Origin: Cranoglanis bouderius
Lineage: Eukaryota > Chordata > Actinopteri > Siluriformes > Cranoglanididae
Direction of reading: 5' to 3'
Length of the DNA stretch: 64,000 nucleotides
Assembly: GCA_023630585.1 (NCBI GenBank)
Contig: CM042536.1
Coordinates: forward strand, 27,293,904-27,357,903
Part shown: positions 13,501 to 24,000 of the stretch, one piece after another
Layout: each line of letters opens with the position of its first letter
How positions within the stretch are numbered: the stretch's first letter is position 1
Notes under the pieces: model-generated
The model's input: only the letters and a program-made list of their open reading frames with translations
Told to the model about the DNA's origin: nothing
Database searches by the model: none
Position numbers and translations under genes: made by a program

Positions 13501-16500
13501 TCTGTGAGGGTGTATGTGTATGCCTGTGAATGTGTATGTCTGTGAGTGTGTATGTGTATGCCTGTGAATGTGTGTGTATGTCTGTGAGTGTGTGTTTGTA
13601 TGTCTGAGAGTGTGTGTGTGTATGTCTGTGACTGTGTGTGTATGTCTGTGAGTGTGTATGCCTGTGAATGTGAGTGTATGTCTGTGTGTGTATGTCTGTT
13701 AGTGTGTGTGTATTTCTGTGAGTGTGTGTGTGTATGTCTGTGAGTGTGTGTGTATGTCTGTGAGTGTGTGTGTGAATGTCTGAGTCTGTGTCTATGTGTG
13801 TGTGTTTGTATGTTTGTGAGTGTGTGTGTGTGTGTATGTCTGTGAGTGTGTGTGTGTGTGTATATGTCTGGGTGTGTGTATGTCTGTATGTGTGTTTGTC
13901 TGTGTGTGTGTGTATGTCTGTGAGCATGTGTCTATCTCTGTGAATGTATGTGTGTATGTCTGTGAGTGTGTGTGTATGTGTGTGTATGTCTGTGAGTGTG
14001 TGTGTATGTGTGTGTATGTCTGTGAGTGTGTGTGTGTATGTCTGTGAGTGTGTGTATGTGTGTGTATGTCTGTGAGTGTGTGTATGTCTGTGAGTGTGTA
14101 TGCCTGTGAATGTGTGTGTATGTCTGTGAGTGTGTGTATGTCTGTGAGTGTGTGTGTATGTCTGAGTGTGTGTGTATGTCTGTGAGTGTGTGTGTGTCTG
14201 TGAGTGTGTGTGTGTCTGTGAGTGTGTGTATGTCTGAGAGTGTGTGTATGTCTGAGAGTGTGTGTGTGTGTATGTCTGAGTGTGTGTGTGTGTGTATGTC
14301 TGAGTGTGTGTGTGTGTATGTCTGTGAGTGTGTGTGTGTATGTCTGTGAGTGTGTGTGTGTATGTCTGTGAGTGTGTGTGTGTGTATGTCTGTGAGTGTG
14401 TGTATGTGTATGCCTGTGAGTGTGTATGTGTCTGCCTTTGAATGTGTGTGTATGTCTGTGAGTGTGTATGCCTGTGAATGTGTGTGTATGTCTGAGTGTG
14501 TATGCCTGTGAATGTGTGTGTGTCTGTGTGTGTGTGTGAATGTGTGTGTGTATGTCTGTGAGTGTGTATGCCTGTGAATGTGTGTGTATGTCTGTGTGTA
14601 TGTGTATGCCTGTGAGTATGTATGTGTATGCCTGTGAATGTGTGTGTATGTATGTGAGTGTGTATGCCTGTGAATGTGTGTGTATGTCTGTGAGTGTGTA
14701 TGCCTGTGAATGTGTGTGTATGTCTGTGAGTGTGTATGACTGTGAATCGGTGTGCATGTCTGTGAGTTTGTGTGCCTGTGAATGTGTGTGTGTGTCTGTG
14801 AGTGTGTGTGTGTCTGTGAGTGTGTGTGTGTCTGAGAGTGTGTGTGTGTCTGAGAGTGTGTGTGTGTCTGAGAGTGTGTGTGTGTCTGAGAGTGTGTGTG
14901 TCTCTGTGAGTGTGTGTATGCCTGTGAATGTGTATGTGTATGCCTGTGAATGTGTATGTGTATGTCTGTGAGTGTGTATGCCTGTGAATGTGTGTGTATG
15001 TCTGTGAGTGTGTATGCATGTGAATGTGTGTGTATGTCTGTGAGTGTGTATGTGTATGCATGTGAATGTGTGTGTATGTCTGTGAGTGTGTATGTGTATG
15101 CCTGTGAGTGTGTATGTGTATGCCTGTGAGTGTGTATGTGTATGTCTGTGAATGTGTGTGTGTGTCTGTGAGTGTGTGTATGCCTGTGAGTGTGTATATG
15201 TATGCCTGTGAGTGTGTGTGTATGTCTGTGAATGTGTGTATGTCTGTGAGTGTGTGTGTTTATGTCTGTGAGTGTGTGTATGTCTGTGAGTGTGTGTGTG
15301 TGTATGTCTGTGTGTGTGTATCTCTGTGAGTGTGTGTGTATGTGTGTGTATGTCTGTGAATGTGTGTGTATGTGTGTGTATGTCAGTGAGTGTGTGTATG
15401 TGTGTGTGTGTGTCTGTGAGTGTGTATGCCTGTGAATGTGTGTGTATGCCTGTGAATGTGTGTGTATGTCTGAGTATGTGTGAGTGTGTGTATGTCTGTG
15501 AGTGTGTATGCCTGTGAATGTGTGTGTATGCCTGTGAATGTGTGTCTATGTCTGTGAGTGTGTGAGTGTGTGTATGTCTGTGAGTGTGTCTATGTCTGAG
15601 TGTATGTCTGTGAATGTGTGTGTATGTCTGTGAGTGTGTATGCCTGTGAATGTGTGTGTATGTCTGTGAGTGTGTATGCCTGTGAATGTGTGTATGTCTG
15701 TGAGTTTGTATGCCTGTGAATGTGTGTGTATGTCTGTGTGTATGTGTATGCCTGTGAGTATGTATGTGTATGCCTGTGAATGTGTATGCCTGTGAATGGG
15801 TGTGCATGTCTGTGAGTTTGTATGCCTGTGAATGTGTGTGTGTGTCTGTGAGTGTGTGTGTGTCTGTGAGTGTGTGTGTGTCTGAGAGTGTGTGTGTGTC
15901 TGAGAGTGTGTGTGTCTCTGTGAGTGTCTGTATGCCTGTGAATGTGTATGTGTATGCCTGTGAATGTGTATGTCTGTGAGTGTGTGTGTGTCTGTGAGTG
16001 TGTGTGTGTCTGAGTGTGTGTGTGTGTGTGTGAGAGTGTGTATGTCTGTGAGGGTGTATGTGTATGTCTGTGAGTGTGTATGTGTATGCCTGTGAATGTG
16101 TGTGTGTGTGTATATGTCTGTGAGTGTGTGTATATGTATGTGAGTGTGTGTATGTCTGAGTGTGTGTGTGTGTGTATGCCTGAGTGTGTGTATGTCTGTG
16201 AGTGTGTATGTGTATGCCTGTGAATGTGTGTGTATGTCTGTGAGTGTGTGTTTGTATGTCTGAGAGTGTGTGTGTGTATGTCTGTGACTGTGTGTGTATG
16301 TCTGTTAGTGTGTGTGTATTTCTGTGAGTGTGTGTGTGTATGTCTGTGAGTGTGTGTGTATGTCTGTGAGTGTGTGTGTATGTCTGTGAGTGTGTGTGTA
16401 TGTCTGTGAGTGTGTGTGTGAATGTCTGAGTCTGTGTCTATGTGTGTGTGTTTGTATGTCTGTGAGTGTGTGTGTGTGTGTATGTCTGTGAGTGTGTGTG

Positions 16501-16576
16501 TGTGTATATGTCTGGGTGTGTGTTTGTCTGTGTGTGTGTGTATGTCTGTGAGCATGTGTCTATCTCTGTGAATGTA
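1561..16576. repeat. Minisatellite with higher-order repeats, first block
   Basis: A continuous tandem array of ~18-22-bp T/G-rich monomers fills this block. Monomer variants recur in fixed orders, giving higher-order repeats. The word 'gtctatgtctgagtgtatg' occurs near 4,198, 10,240, 12,928 and 15,586. The word 'GTGAATCGGTGTGCATG' occurs near 6,861 and 14,740, with degraded forms near 950 and 3,010. Bases up to about 3,970 still carry scattered indels; beyond that the sequence is clean. The block is strongly strand-asymmetric (T+G on the plus strand) and rich in alternating TG, a Z-DNA-prone composition. No gene is supported. Confidence 0.95.
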
Positions 16577-16776
16577 CAGGTGCATCTCAATAAATTAGAA
16601 TGTCATGGAAAAGTTTGTTTATTTCAGTAATTCAACTCAAATTGTGAAACTCGTGTATTAAATAAATTCAATGCCACAGACTGAAGTAGTTTAAGTCTTT
16701 GGTTCTTTTAATTGTGATGATTTTGGCTCACATTTAACAAAAACCCACCAATTCACTATCTCAACAAATTAGAATA
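16577..16776 (+). repeat. 5' terminal inverted repeat of the Tc1-like element
   Basis: This ~200-bp repeat holds two directly repeated transposase-site-like words, CTCAATAAATTAGAATGTC at the tip and CTCAACAAATTAGAATATG at the inner end. It pairs with 17,884-18,084 in reverse orientation. Confidence 0.9.
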
Positions 16777-16838
16777 TGGTGACATGCCAATCAGCTAATC
16801 AACTCAAAACACTTGCAAAGGTTTCCTGAGCCTTCAAA

Positions 16839-17819
16839 ATGGTCTCTCAGTTTGGTTCACTAGATAAGCCACAAACATTCATTGCCAAAGAAGCTGGCTG
16901 TTCACAGAGTGCTGTATCCAAGCATGTTAACAGAAAGTTGAGTGGAAGGAAAAATTGTGGAAGAAAAAGATGCACAACCAACCGAGAGAACCGCAGCCTT
17001 ATGAGGATTGTCAAGCAAAATCGATTCAAGAATTTGAATGAACTTCACAAGGAATGGACTGAGGCTGGGGTCAAGGCATCAAGAGCCACCACACACAGAC
17101 GTGTCAAGGAATTTGGCTACAGTTGTCGTATTCCTCTTGTTAAGCCACTCCTGAACCACAGACAACGTCAGAGGCGTCTTACCTGGGCTAAGGAGAAGAA
17201 GAACTGGACTGTTGCCCAGTGGTCCAATATCCTCTTTTCAGATGGGAGCAAGTTTTGTATTTCATTTGGAAACCAAGGTCCTAGAGTCTGGAGGAAGGGT
17301 GGAGAAGCTCATAGCCCAAGTTGCTTGAAGTCCAGTGTTCAGTTTCCACAGTCTGTGATGATTTGGGGTGCAATGTCATCTGCTGGTGTTGGTCCATTGT
17401 GTTTTTTGAAAACCAAAGTCACTGCACCCGTTTACCAAGAAATGTTGGAGCACTTCATGCTTCCTTCAGCTGACCAGCATTTTGAAGATGCTGATTTCAT
17501 TTTCCAGCAGGATTTGGCACCTGCCCACACTGCCAAAAGCACCAAAAGATGGTTAAATGACCATGGTGTTGGTGTGCTTGACTGGCCAGCAAACTCACCA
17601 GACCTGAACCCCATAGAGAATCTATGGGGTATTGTCAAGAGGAAAATGAGAAACAAGAGACCAAAAAATGCAGATGTGCTGAAGGCCACTGTCAAAGAAA
17701 CCTGGGCTTCCATACCACCTCAGCAGTGCCACAAACTGATCACCTCCATGCCACGCCGAATTGAGGCAGCAATTAAAGCAAAAGGAGCCCCTACCAAGTA
17801 TTGGGTACATGTACAGTAA
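16839..17819 (+). CDS. Tc1-family DD34E transposase, apparently N-terminally truncated (326 aa)
   Basis: The product would cut and paste the surrounding element in the nucleus by binding its terminal repeats. An uninterrupted frame covers the second part of the paired-like DNA-binding region (AKEAGCSQSAVSKHVNRK, residues ~17-34), a GRKR hook-like motif (residues ~42-45) and the RNase-H-like core. The acidic triad is visible: D in LFSDGSKF (residue ~136), D in FQQDLAPAHTAKS (~226) and E in NPIENLWG (~261). There are exactly 34 residues between the last two. From my knowledge of this family, the first ~25-30 residues with the normal start are missing. The ATG used here lies in what is usually untranslated leader, and the leader joins directly to the first helix-turn-helix near 16,863-16,868. 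Catalytic residues look intact, but DNA binding may be impaired. Confidence 0.85.
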   Translation: MVSQFGSLDKPQTFIAKEAGCSQSAVSKHVNRKLSGRKNCGRKRCTTNRENRSLMRIVKQNRFKNLNELHKEWTEAGVKASRATTHRRVKEFGYSCRIPLVKPLLNHRQRQRRLTWAKEKKNWTVAQWSNILFSDGSKFCISFGNQGPRVWRKGGEAHSPSCLKSSVQFPQSVMIWGAMSSAGVGPLCFLKTKVTAPVYQEMLEHFMLPSADQHFEDADFIFQQDLAPAHTAKSTKRWLNDHGVGVLDWPANSPDLNPIENLWGIVKRKMRNKRPKNADVLKATVKETWASIPPQQCHKLITSMPRRIEAAIKAKGAPTKYWVHVQ

Positions 17820-17883
17820 ATGAACATACTTTCCAGAAGGCCAACAATTCACTAAAAATGTTTTTTTTATTGGTCTTATGAAG

Positions 17884-18084
17884 TATTCTAATTTGTTGAG
17901 ATAGTGAATTGGTGGGTTTTTGTTAAACGTGAGCCAAAATCATCACAGTTAAAAGAACCAAAGACTTAAACTACTTCAGTCTGTGTGCATTGAATTTATT
18001 TAATACACGAGTTTCACAATTTGAGTTGAATTACTGAAATAAATGAACTTTTCCACGACATTCTAATTTATTGAGATGCACCTG
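17884..18084 (-). repeat. 3' terminal inverted repeat of the Tc1-like element
   Basis: This is the reverse complement of 16,577-16,776 with a few mismatches, such as 'cacgacattc' against 'gaatgtcatg'. It includes both the inner and outer direct-repeat words. Confidence 0.9.
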
Positions 18085-21000
18085 TATGTGTGTATGTCTG
18101 TGAGTGTATATGTGTATGCCTGTGAATGTGTGTCTGTGTGTGTCTGCTGTGAGTGTGCGTGTGTATGTGTGTCTGTGAGCATGTGTTTATGTCTGTGAGT
18201 GTGTGTGTATGTGTGTGTATGTCTGTGAGTGTGTGTGTATGTATGTCTGTGAGTGTGTGTATGTGTGTGTATGTCTGTGAGTGTGTGTATGTGTGTGCAT
18301 GTCTGTGAGTGTGTATGTCTGTGAGTGTGTGTATGTCTGTGAGTGTGTGTGTATGTCTGTGAGTGTGTGTGTATGTCTGAGTGTGTGTGTATGTCTGAGT
18401 GTGTGTGTATGTCTGAGTGTGTGTGTATGTCTGTAAGTGTGTGTGTGTCTGTGAGTGTGTGTGTGTGTATGTCTGAGAGTGTGTGTGTGTGTATGTCTGA
18501 GTGTGTGTGTGTGTATGTCTGTGAGTGTGTGTGTGTATGTCTGTGAGTGTGTGTGTGTGTATGTCTGTGAGTGTGTGTATGTGTATGCCTGTGAGTGTGT
18601 ATGTGTCTGCCTGTGAATGTGTGTGTATGTCTGTGAGTGTGTATGCCTGTGATTGTGTGTGTGTCTGTGTGTGTGTGAATGTGTGTGTGTGTATGTCTGT
18701 GAGTGTGTATGCCTGTGAATGTGTGTGTATTTCTGTGAATGTGTGTGTATTTCTGTGAATGTGTGTGTATGTCTGAGAGTGTGTGTGTATGTCTGTGGGT
18801 GTGGGTGTGTATTTCTGTGAGTTTGTGTGTGTATGTCTGTGAGTGTGTGTGTATGTCTGTGAGTGTGTGTGTGTATATATGCCTGCGAATGTGTGTGTAT
18901 GTCTGTGAATGTGTGTGTTTGTCTGTGAGTGTATACGTGTATGCCTGTGAATGTGTGCGTATGTCTGTGAGTGTGTGTATGTCTGTGTGTGCATGTCTGT
19001 GTGTGCATGTCTGTGTGTGCATGTCTGTGTGTGCATGTCTGTGTGTGCATGTCTGTGTGTGTATGTCTGTGAGTGTATGTCTGTGAGTGTGTGTGTATGT
19101 GTGTGTATGTCAGTGAGTGTGTGTATGTGTGTGTGTGTGTTTGTCTGTGAGTGTATACGTGTATGCCTGTGAATGTGTGCGTATGTCTGTGAGTGTGTGA
19201 ATATCTGTGTGTGCATGTCTGTATGTCTGTGTGTGTATGTCTGTGAGTGTGTGTGTATGTCTGTGAGTGTGTGTGTATGTCTGAGTGTGTGTGTCTATAT
19301 TTGTGAGTGTGTGTGTGTATGTCTGTGAGTGTGTGTGTGTATGTCTGTGAGTGTGTGTGTGTATGTCTGTGAGTGTGTGTGTGTATGTCTGTGAGTGTGT
19401 GTTTATGTCTTTGAGTGTGTGTGTTTATGTCTGTGAGTGTGTGCGTTTATGTCTGTGAGTGTGTGCGTTTATGTCTGTGAGTGTGTGTGTATGTCTGTGA
19501 GTGTGTGTGTATGTCTGTGAGTGTGTGTGTATGTCTGTGAGTGTGTGTGTTTATGTCTGTGAGTGTGTGTGTATGTCTGTGAGTGTGTGTGTGTATGTCT
19601 GTGTGTGTGTATCTCTGTGAGTGTGTGTGTATGTGTGTGTATGTCTGTGAGTGTGTGTGTATGTGTGTGTATGTCAGTGAGTGTGTGTATGTGTGTGTGT
19701 GTGTGTGTCTGTGAGTGTGTATGCCTGTGAATGTGTGTGTATGCCTGTGAATGTGTGTGTATGTCTGTGAGTGTGTGTGAGTGTGTGTATGTCTGTGAGT
19801 GTGTATGCCTGTGAATGTGTGTCTATGTCTTTGAGTGTGTATGTGTATGCCTGTGAGTGCGTATGTGTATGCCTGTGAATGTGTGTGTATGTCTGTGAGT
19901 GTGTATGCCTGTGAATGTGTGTGTATGTCTGTGAGTGTGTATGCCTGTGAATGTGTGTATGTCTGTGAGTGTGTATGCCTGTGAATGTGTGTGTATGTCT
20001 GTGTGTATGTGTATGCCTGTGAGTATGTATGTGTATGCCTGTGAATGTGTGTGTATGTATGTGAGTGTGTATGCCTGTGAATGTGTGTGTATGTCTGTGA
20101 GTGTGTATGCCTGTGAATGTGTGTGTATGTCTGTGAGTGTGTATGACTGTGAATCGGTGTGCATGTCTGTGAGTTTGTATGCCTGTGAATGTGTGTGTGT
20201 GTCTGTGAGTGTGTGTGTGTCTGTGAGTGTGTGTGTGTCTGAGAGTGTGTGTGTGTCTGTGAGTGTGTGTGTGTCTGAGAGTGTGTGTGTGTCTGTGAGT
20301 GTGTGTGTCTCTGTGAGTGTGTGTATGCCTGTGAATGTGTATGTGTATGCCTGTGAATGTGTATGTGTATGTCTGTGAGTGTGTATGCCTGTGAATGTGT
20401 GTGTATGTCTGTGAGTGTGTATGCATGTGAATGTGTGTGTATGTCTGTGAGTGTGTATGCATGTGAATGTGTGTGTATGCCTGTGAGTGTGTATGTGTAT
20501 GCCTGTGAGTGTGTATGTGTATGCCTGTGAGTGTGTATGTGTATGCCTGTGAGTGTGTATGTGTATGCCTGTGAGTGTGTATGTGTATGTCTGTGAATGT
20601 GTGTGTATGTCTGTGTGTGTGTCTGTGAGTGTGTGTATGCCTGTGAGTGTGTATGTGTATGCCTGTGAGTGTGTGTGTATGTCTGTGAATGTGTGTATGT
20701 CTGTGAGTGTGTATGCCTGTGAATGTGTATGCCTGTGAATGTGTGTGTGTGTCTGTAAGTGTGTGTGTGTCGGTGAGTGTGTGTGTGTCGGTGAGTGTGT
20801 GTGTGTCGGTGAGTGTGTGAATGTCTGTGAGTGTGTATGTGTATGCCTCTGACAGTGTGTGTATATGCCTGTGTATGTGTGTGTGTGTGTATATGTCTGT
20901 GAGTGTGTATGCCTGTGAATGTGTGTGTATGTCTGTGAGTGTGTGTGTGTGTGTGTATGTCTGAGTGTATGTCTGTGAGTGTGTGTTTGTATGTCTGTGA

Positions 21001-24000
21001 GTGTGTGTGTGTATGTCTGTGAGTGTGTGTGTGTGTGTATGTCTGTGAGTGTGTGTGTGTATGTGTGTGTGAGTGTGTGTGTGTATGTGTGTGTGAGAGT
21101 GTGTGTGAGTGTGTGTGTATGTCTGTGAGTGTGTGTGTATGTCTGTGGGTGTGTGTGTGTATGTCTGTGAGTTTGTGTGTGTATGTCTGTGAGTGTGTGT
21201 GTGTATGTCTGTGAATGTGTGTGTGTATGTCTGTGAATGTGTGTGTGTATATATGCCTGCGAATGTGTGTGTATGTCTGTGAATGTGTGTGTATGTATGT
21301 GAGTGTGTGTGTGTCTGAGTGTTTGTGTGTGTTTGTCTGTGAGTGTGTACGTGTATGCCTGTGAATGTGTGCGTATGTCTGTGAGTGTGTGTATGTCAAT
21401 GTGTGTATGTCTGTGTGTGTATGTCTGTGTGTATGTCTGTGTGTGTATGTCTGTGAGTGTGTGTGTATGTCTGTGAGTATGTGTGTATGTCTGTGAGTGT
21501 GTGTGTATGTGTGTGTATGTCTGTGAGTGTGTGTGTATGTCAGTGAGTGTGTGTATGTGTGTGTGTGTGTGTGTCTGCCTGTGAATGTGTGTGTATGCCT
21601 GTGAATGTGTGTGTATGTCTGTGAGTGTGTGTGAGTGTGTGTATGTCTGTGAGTGTGTATGCCTGTGAATGTGTGTCTATGTCTTTGAGTGTGTATGTGT
21701 ATGCCTGTGAGTGCGTATGTGTATGCCTGTGAATGTGTGTGTATGTCTGTGAGTGTGTATGCCTGTGAATGTGTGTGTATGTCTGTGAGTGTGTATGCCT
21801 GTGAATGTGTGTATGTCTGTGAGTGTGTATGCCTGTGAATGTGTGTGTATGTCTGTGTGTATGTGTATGCCTGTGAGTATGTATGTGTATGCCTGTGAAT
21901 GTGTGTGTATGTATGTGAGTGTGTATGCCTGTGAATGTGTGTATGTCTGTGAGTGTGTATGCCTGTGAATGTGTGTGTATGTCTGTGAGTGTGTATGACT
22001 GTGAATCGGTGTGCATGTCTGTGAGTTTGTATGCCTGTGAATGTGTGTGTGTGTCTGTGAGTGTGTGTGTGTCTGTGAGTGTGTGTGTGTCTGAGAGTGT
22101 GTGTGTCTGTGAGTGTGTGTGTGTCTGAGAGTGTGTGTGTGTCTGTGAGTGTGTGTGTCTCTGTGAGTGTGTGTATGCCTGTGAATGTGTATGCCTGTGA
22201 ATGTGTATGTGTATGTCTGTGAGTGTGTATGCCTGTGAATGTGTGTGTATGTCTGTGAGTGTGTATGCATGTGAATGTGTGTGTATGTCTGTGAGTGTGT
22301 ATGCATGTGAATGTGTGTGTATGTCTGTGAGTGTGTATGTGTATGCCTGTGAGTGTGTATGTGTATGCCTGTGAGTGTGTATGTGTATGTCTGTGAATGT
22401 GTGTGTATGTCTGTGTGTGTGTCTGTGAGTGTGTGTATGCCTGTGAGTGTGTATGTGTATGCCTGTGAGTGTGTGTGTATGTCTGTGAATGTGTGTATGT
22501 CTGTGAGTGTGTGTGTTTATGTCTGTGAGTGTGTGTATGTCTGTGAGTGTGTATGTGTATGCCTGTGAGTGTGTATGTGTATGCCTGTGAGTGTGTATGT
22601 GTATGTCTGTGAATGTGTGTGTATGTCTGTGTGTGTGTCTGTGAGTGTGTGTATGCCTGTGAGTGTGTATGTGTATGCCTGTGAGTGTGTGTGTATGTCT
22701 GTGAATGTGTGTATGTCTGTGAGTGTATGTGTTTATGTCTGTGAGTGTGTGTATGTCTGTGAGTGTGTGTGTGTATGTCTGTGTGTGTGTATCTCTGTGA
22801 GTGTGTGTGTATGTGTGTGTATGTCTGTGAATGTGTGTGTATGTGTGTGTATGTCAGTGAGTGTGTGTATGTGTGTGTATGTCAGTGAGTGTGTGTATGT
22901 GTGTGTATGTCAGTGAGTGTGTGTATGTGTGTGTATGTCAGTGAGTGTGTGTATGTGTGTGTGTGTGTCTGTGAGTGTGTATGCCTGTGAATGTGTGTGT
23001 ATGCCTGTGAATGTGTGTGTATGTCTGTGAGTATGTGTGAGTGTGTGTATGTCTGTGAGTGTGTATGCCTGTGAATGTGTGTGTATGCCTGTGAATGTGT
23101 GTCTATGTCTGTGAGTGTGTGAGTGTGTGTATGTCTGTGAGTGTGTCTATGTCTGAGTGTATGTCTGTGAATGTGTGTGTATGTCTGTGAGTGTGTATGC
23201 CTGTGAATGTGTGTGTATGTCTGTGAGTGTGTATGCCTGTGAATGTGTGTATGTCTGTGAGTTTGTATGCCTGTGAATGTGTGTGTATGTCTGTGTGTAT
23301 GTGTATGCCTGTGAGTATGTATGTGTATGCCTGTGAATGTGTATGCCTGTGAATGGGTGTGCATGTCTGTGAGTTTATATGCCTGTGAATGTGTGTGTGT
23401 GTCTGTGAGTGTGTGTGTGTCTGTGAGTGTGTGTGTGTCTGAGAGTGTGTGTGTGTCTGAGAGTGTGTGTGTGTCTGAGAGTGTGTGTGTCTCTGTGAGT
23501 GTGTGTATGCCTGTGAATGTGTATGTGTATGCCTGTGAATGTGTATGTCTGTGAGTGTGTGTGTGTCTGTGAGTGTGTGTGTCTGTGAGTGTGTGTGTGT
23601 CTGAGTGTGTGTGTGTGTGTGAGAGAGTGTGTATGTCTGTGAGGGTGTATGTGTATGTCTGTGAGTGTGTATGTGTATGCCTGTGAATGTGTGTGTGTGT
23701 GTATATGTCTGTGAGTGTGTGTATATGTATGTGAGTGTGTGTATATGTATGTGAGTGTGTGTATGTCTGAGTGTGTGTGTGTGTGTATGCCTGAGTGTGT
23801 GTATGTCTGTGAGTGTGTATGTGTATGCCTGTGAATGTGTGTGTATGTCTGTGAGTGTGTGTTTGTATGTCTGAGAGTGTGTGTGTGTATGTCTGTGACT
23901 GTGTGTGGATGTCTGTGAGTGTGTGTATGTGTGTGTATGTCTGTGTGTGTGTATGTGTGTGTATGTCTGTGAGTGTGTGTATGTGTGTGCATGTCTGTGA

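Larger units (their letters stand above)
1..14555 (+). repeat. Large segmental tandem duplication, copy 1
   Basis: This segment is repeated in the same order and orientation at about 19,250-33,490. The offset is 18,942 bp between about 3.8 and 7.3 kb, 18,930 bp between 7.3 and 13.0 kb, and 18,938-18,940 bp up to about 14.55 kb. Offsets were read by matching identical long open-frame blocks and rare words in the two copies. The copies diverge just after the 'gtgtgtgtgtgaatgtgtgtgtgtatgtctg' region near 14,550 and 33,495. The small offset steps are whole-monomer or partial-monomer indels. In the first ~4 kb the match is blurred by the noisy sequence. Confidence 0.85.
16577..18084 (+). mobile_element. 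Tc1-like DNA transposon (1,508 bp) with ~200-bp IR/DR terminal repeats
   Basis: The element begins CAGGTGCATCTCAATAAATT and ends with the reverse complement of this. It is flanked by the TA duplication typical of Tc1/mariner (16,575-16,576 and 18,085-18,086). The terminal repeats span 16,577-16,776 and about 17,884-18,084. Each contains an outer (CTCAATAAATTAGAATGTC) and an inner (CTCAACAAATTAGAATATG) copy of the presumed transposase binding site, the IR/DR layout. The outer ends differ at only a few positions. It encodes one transposase. The same minisatellite context without the insertion is present at 11,314 and 30,244. The element is shorter than the ~1.6 kb usual for the family, matching a small deletion in the transposase gene. 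Confidence 0.95.

Noticed and set aside
213..15807. Very long minus-strand open frames rich in His, Thr, Ser and Gln (up to 860 codons), with similar frames between 18 and 34 kb
   Set aside because: They arise because the ACACAT-type complement of the minisatellite has almost no stop codons in any of its three frames. Overlapping frames of equal quality exist throughout, and there is no codon bias, start context or domain.
17432..17852. Minus-strand frames inside the Tc1 element
   Set aside because: They are antisense to the intact transposase frame and carry no motif.
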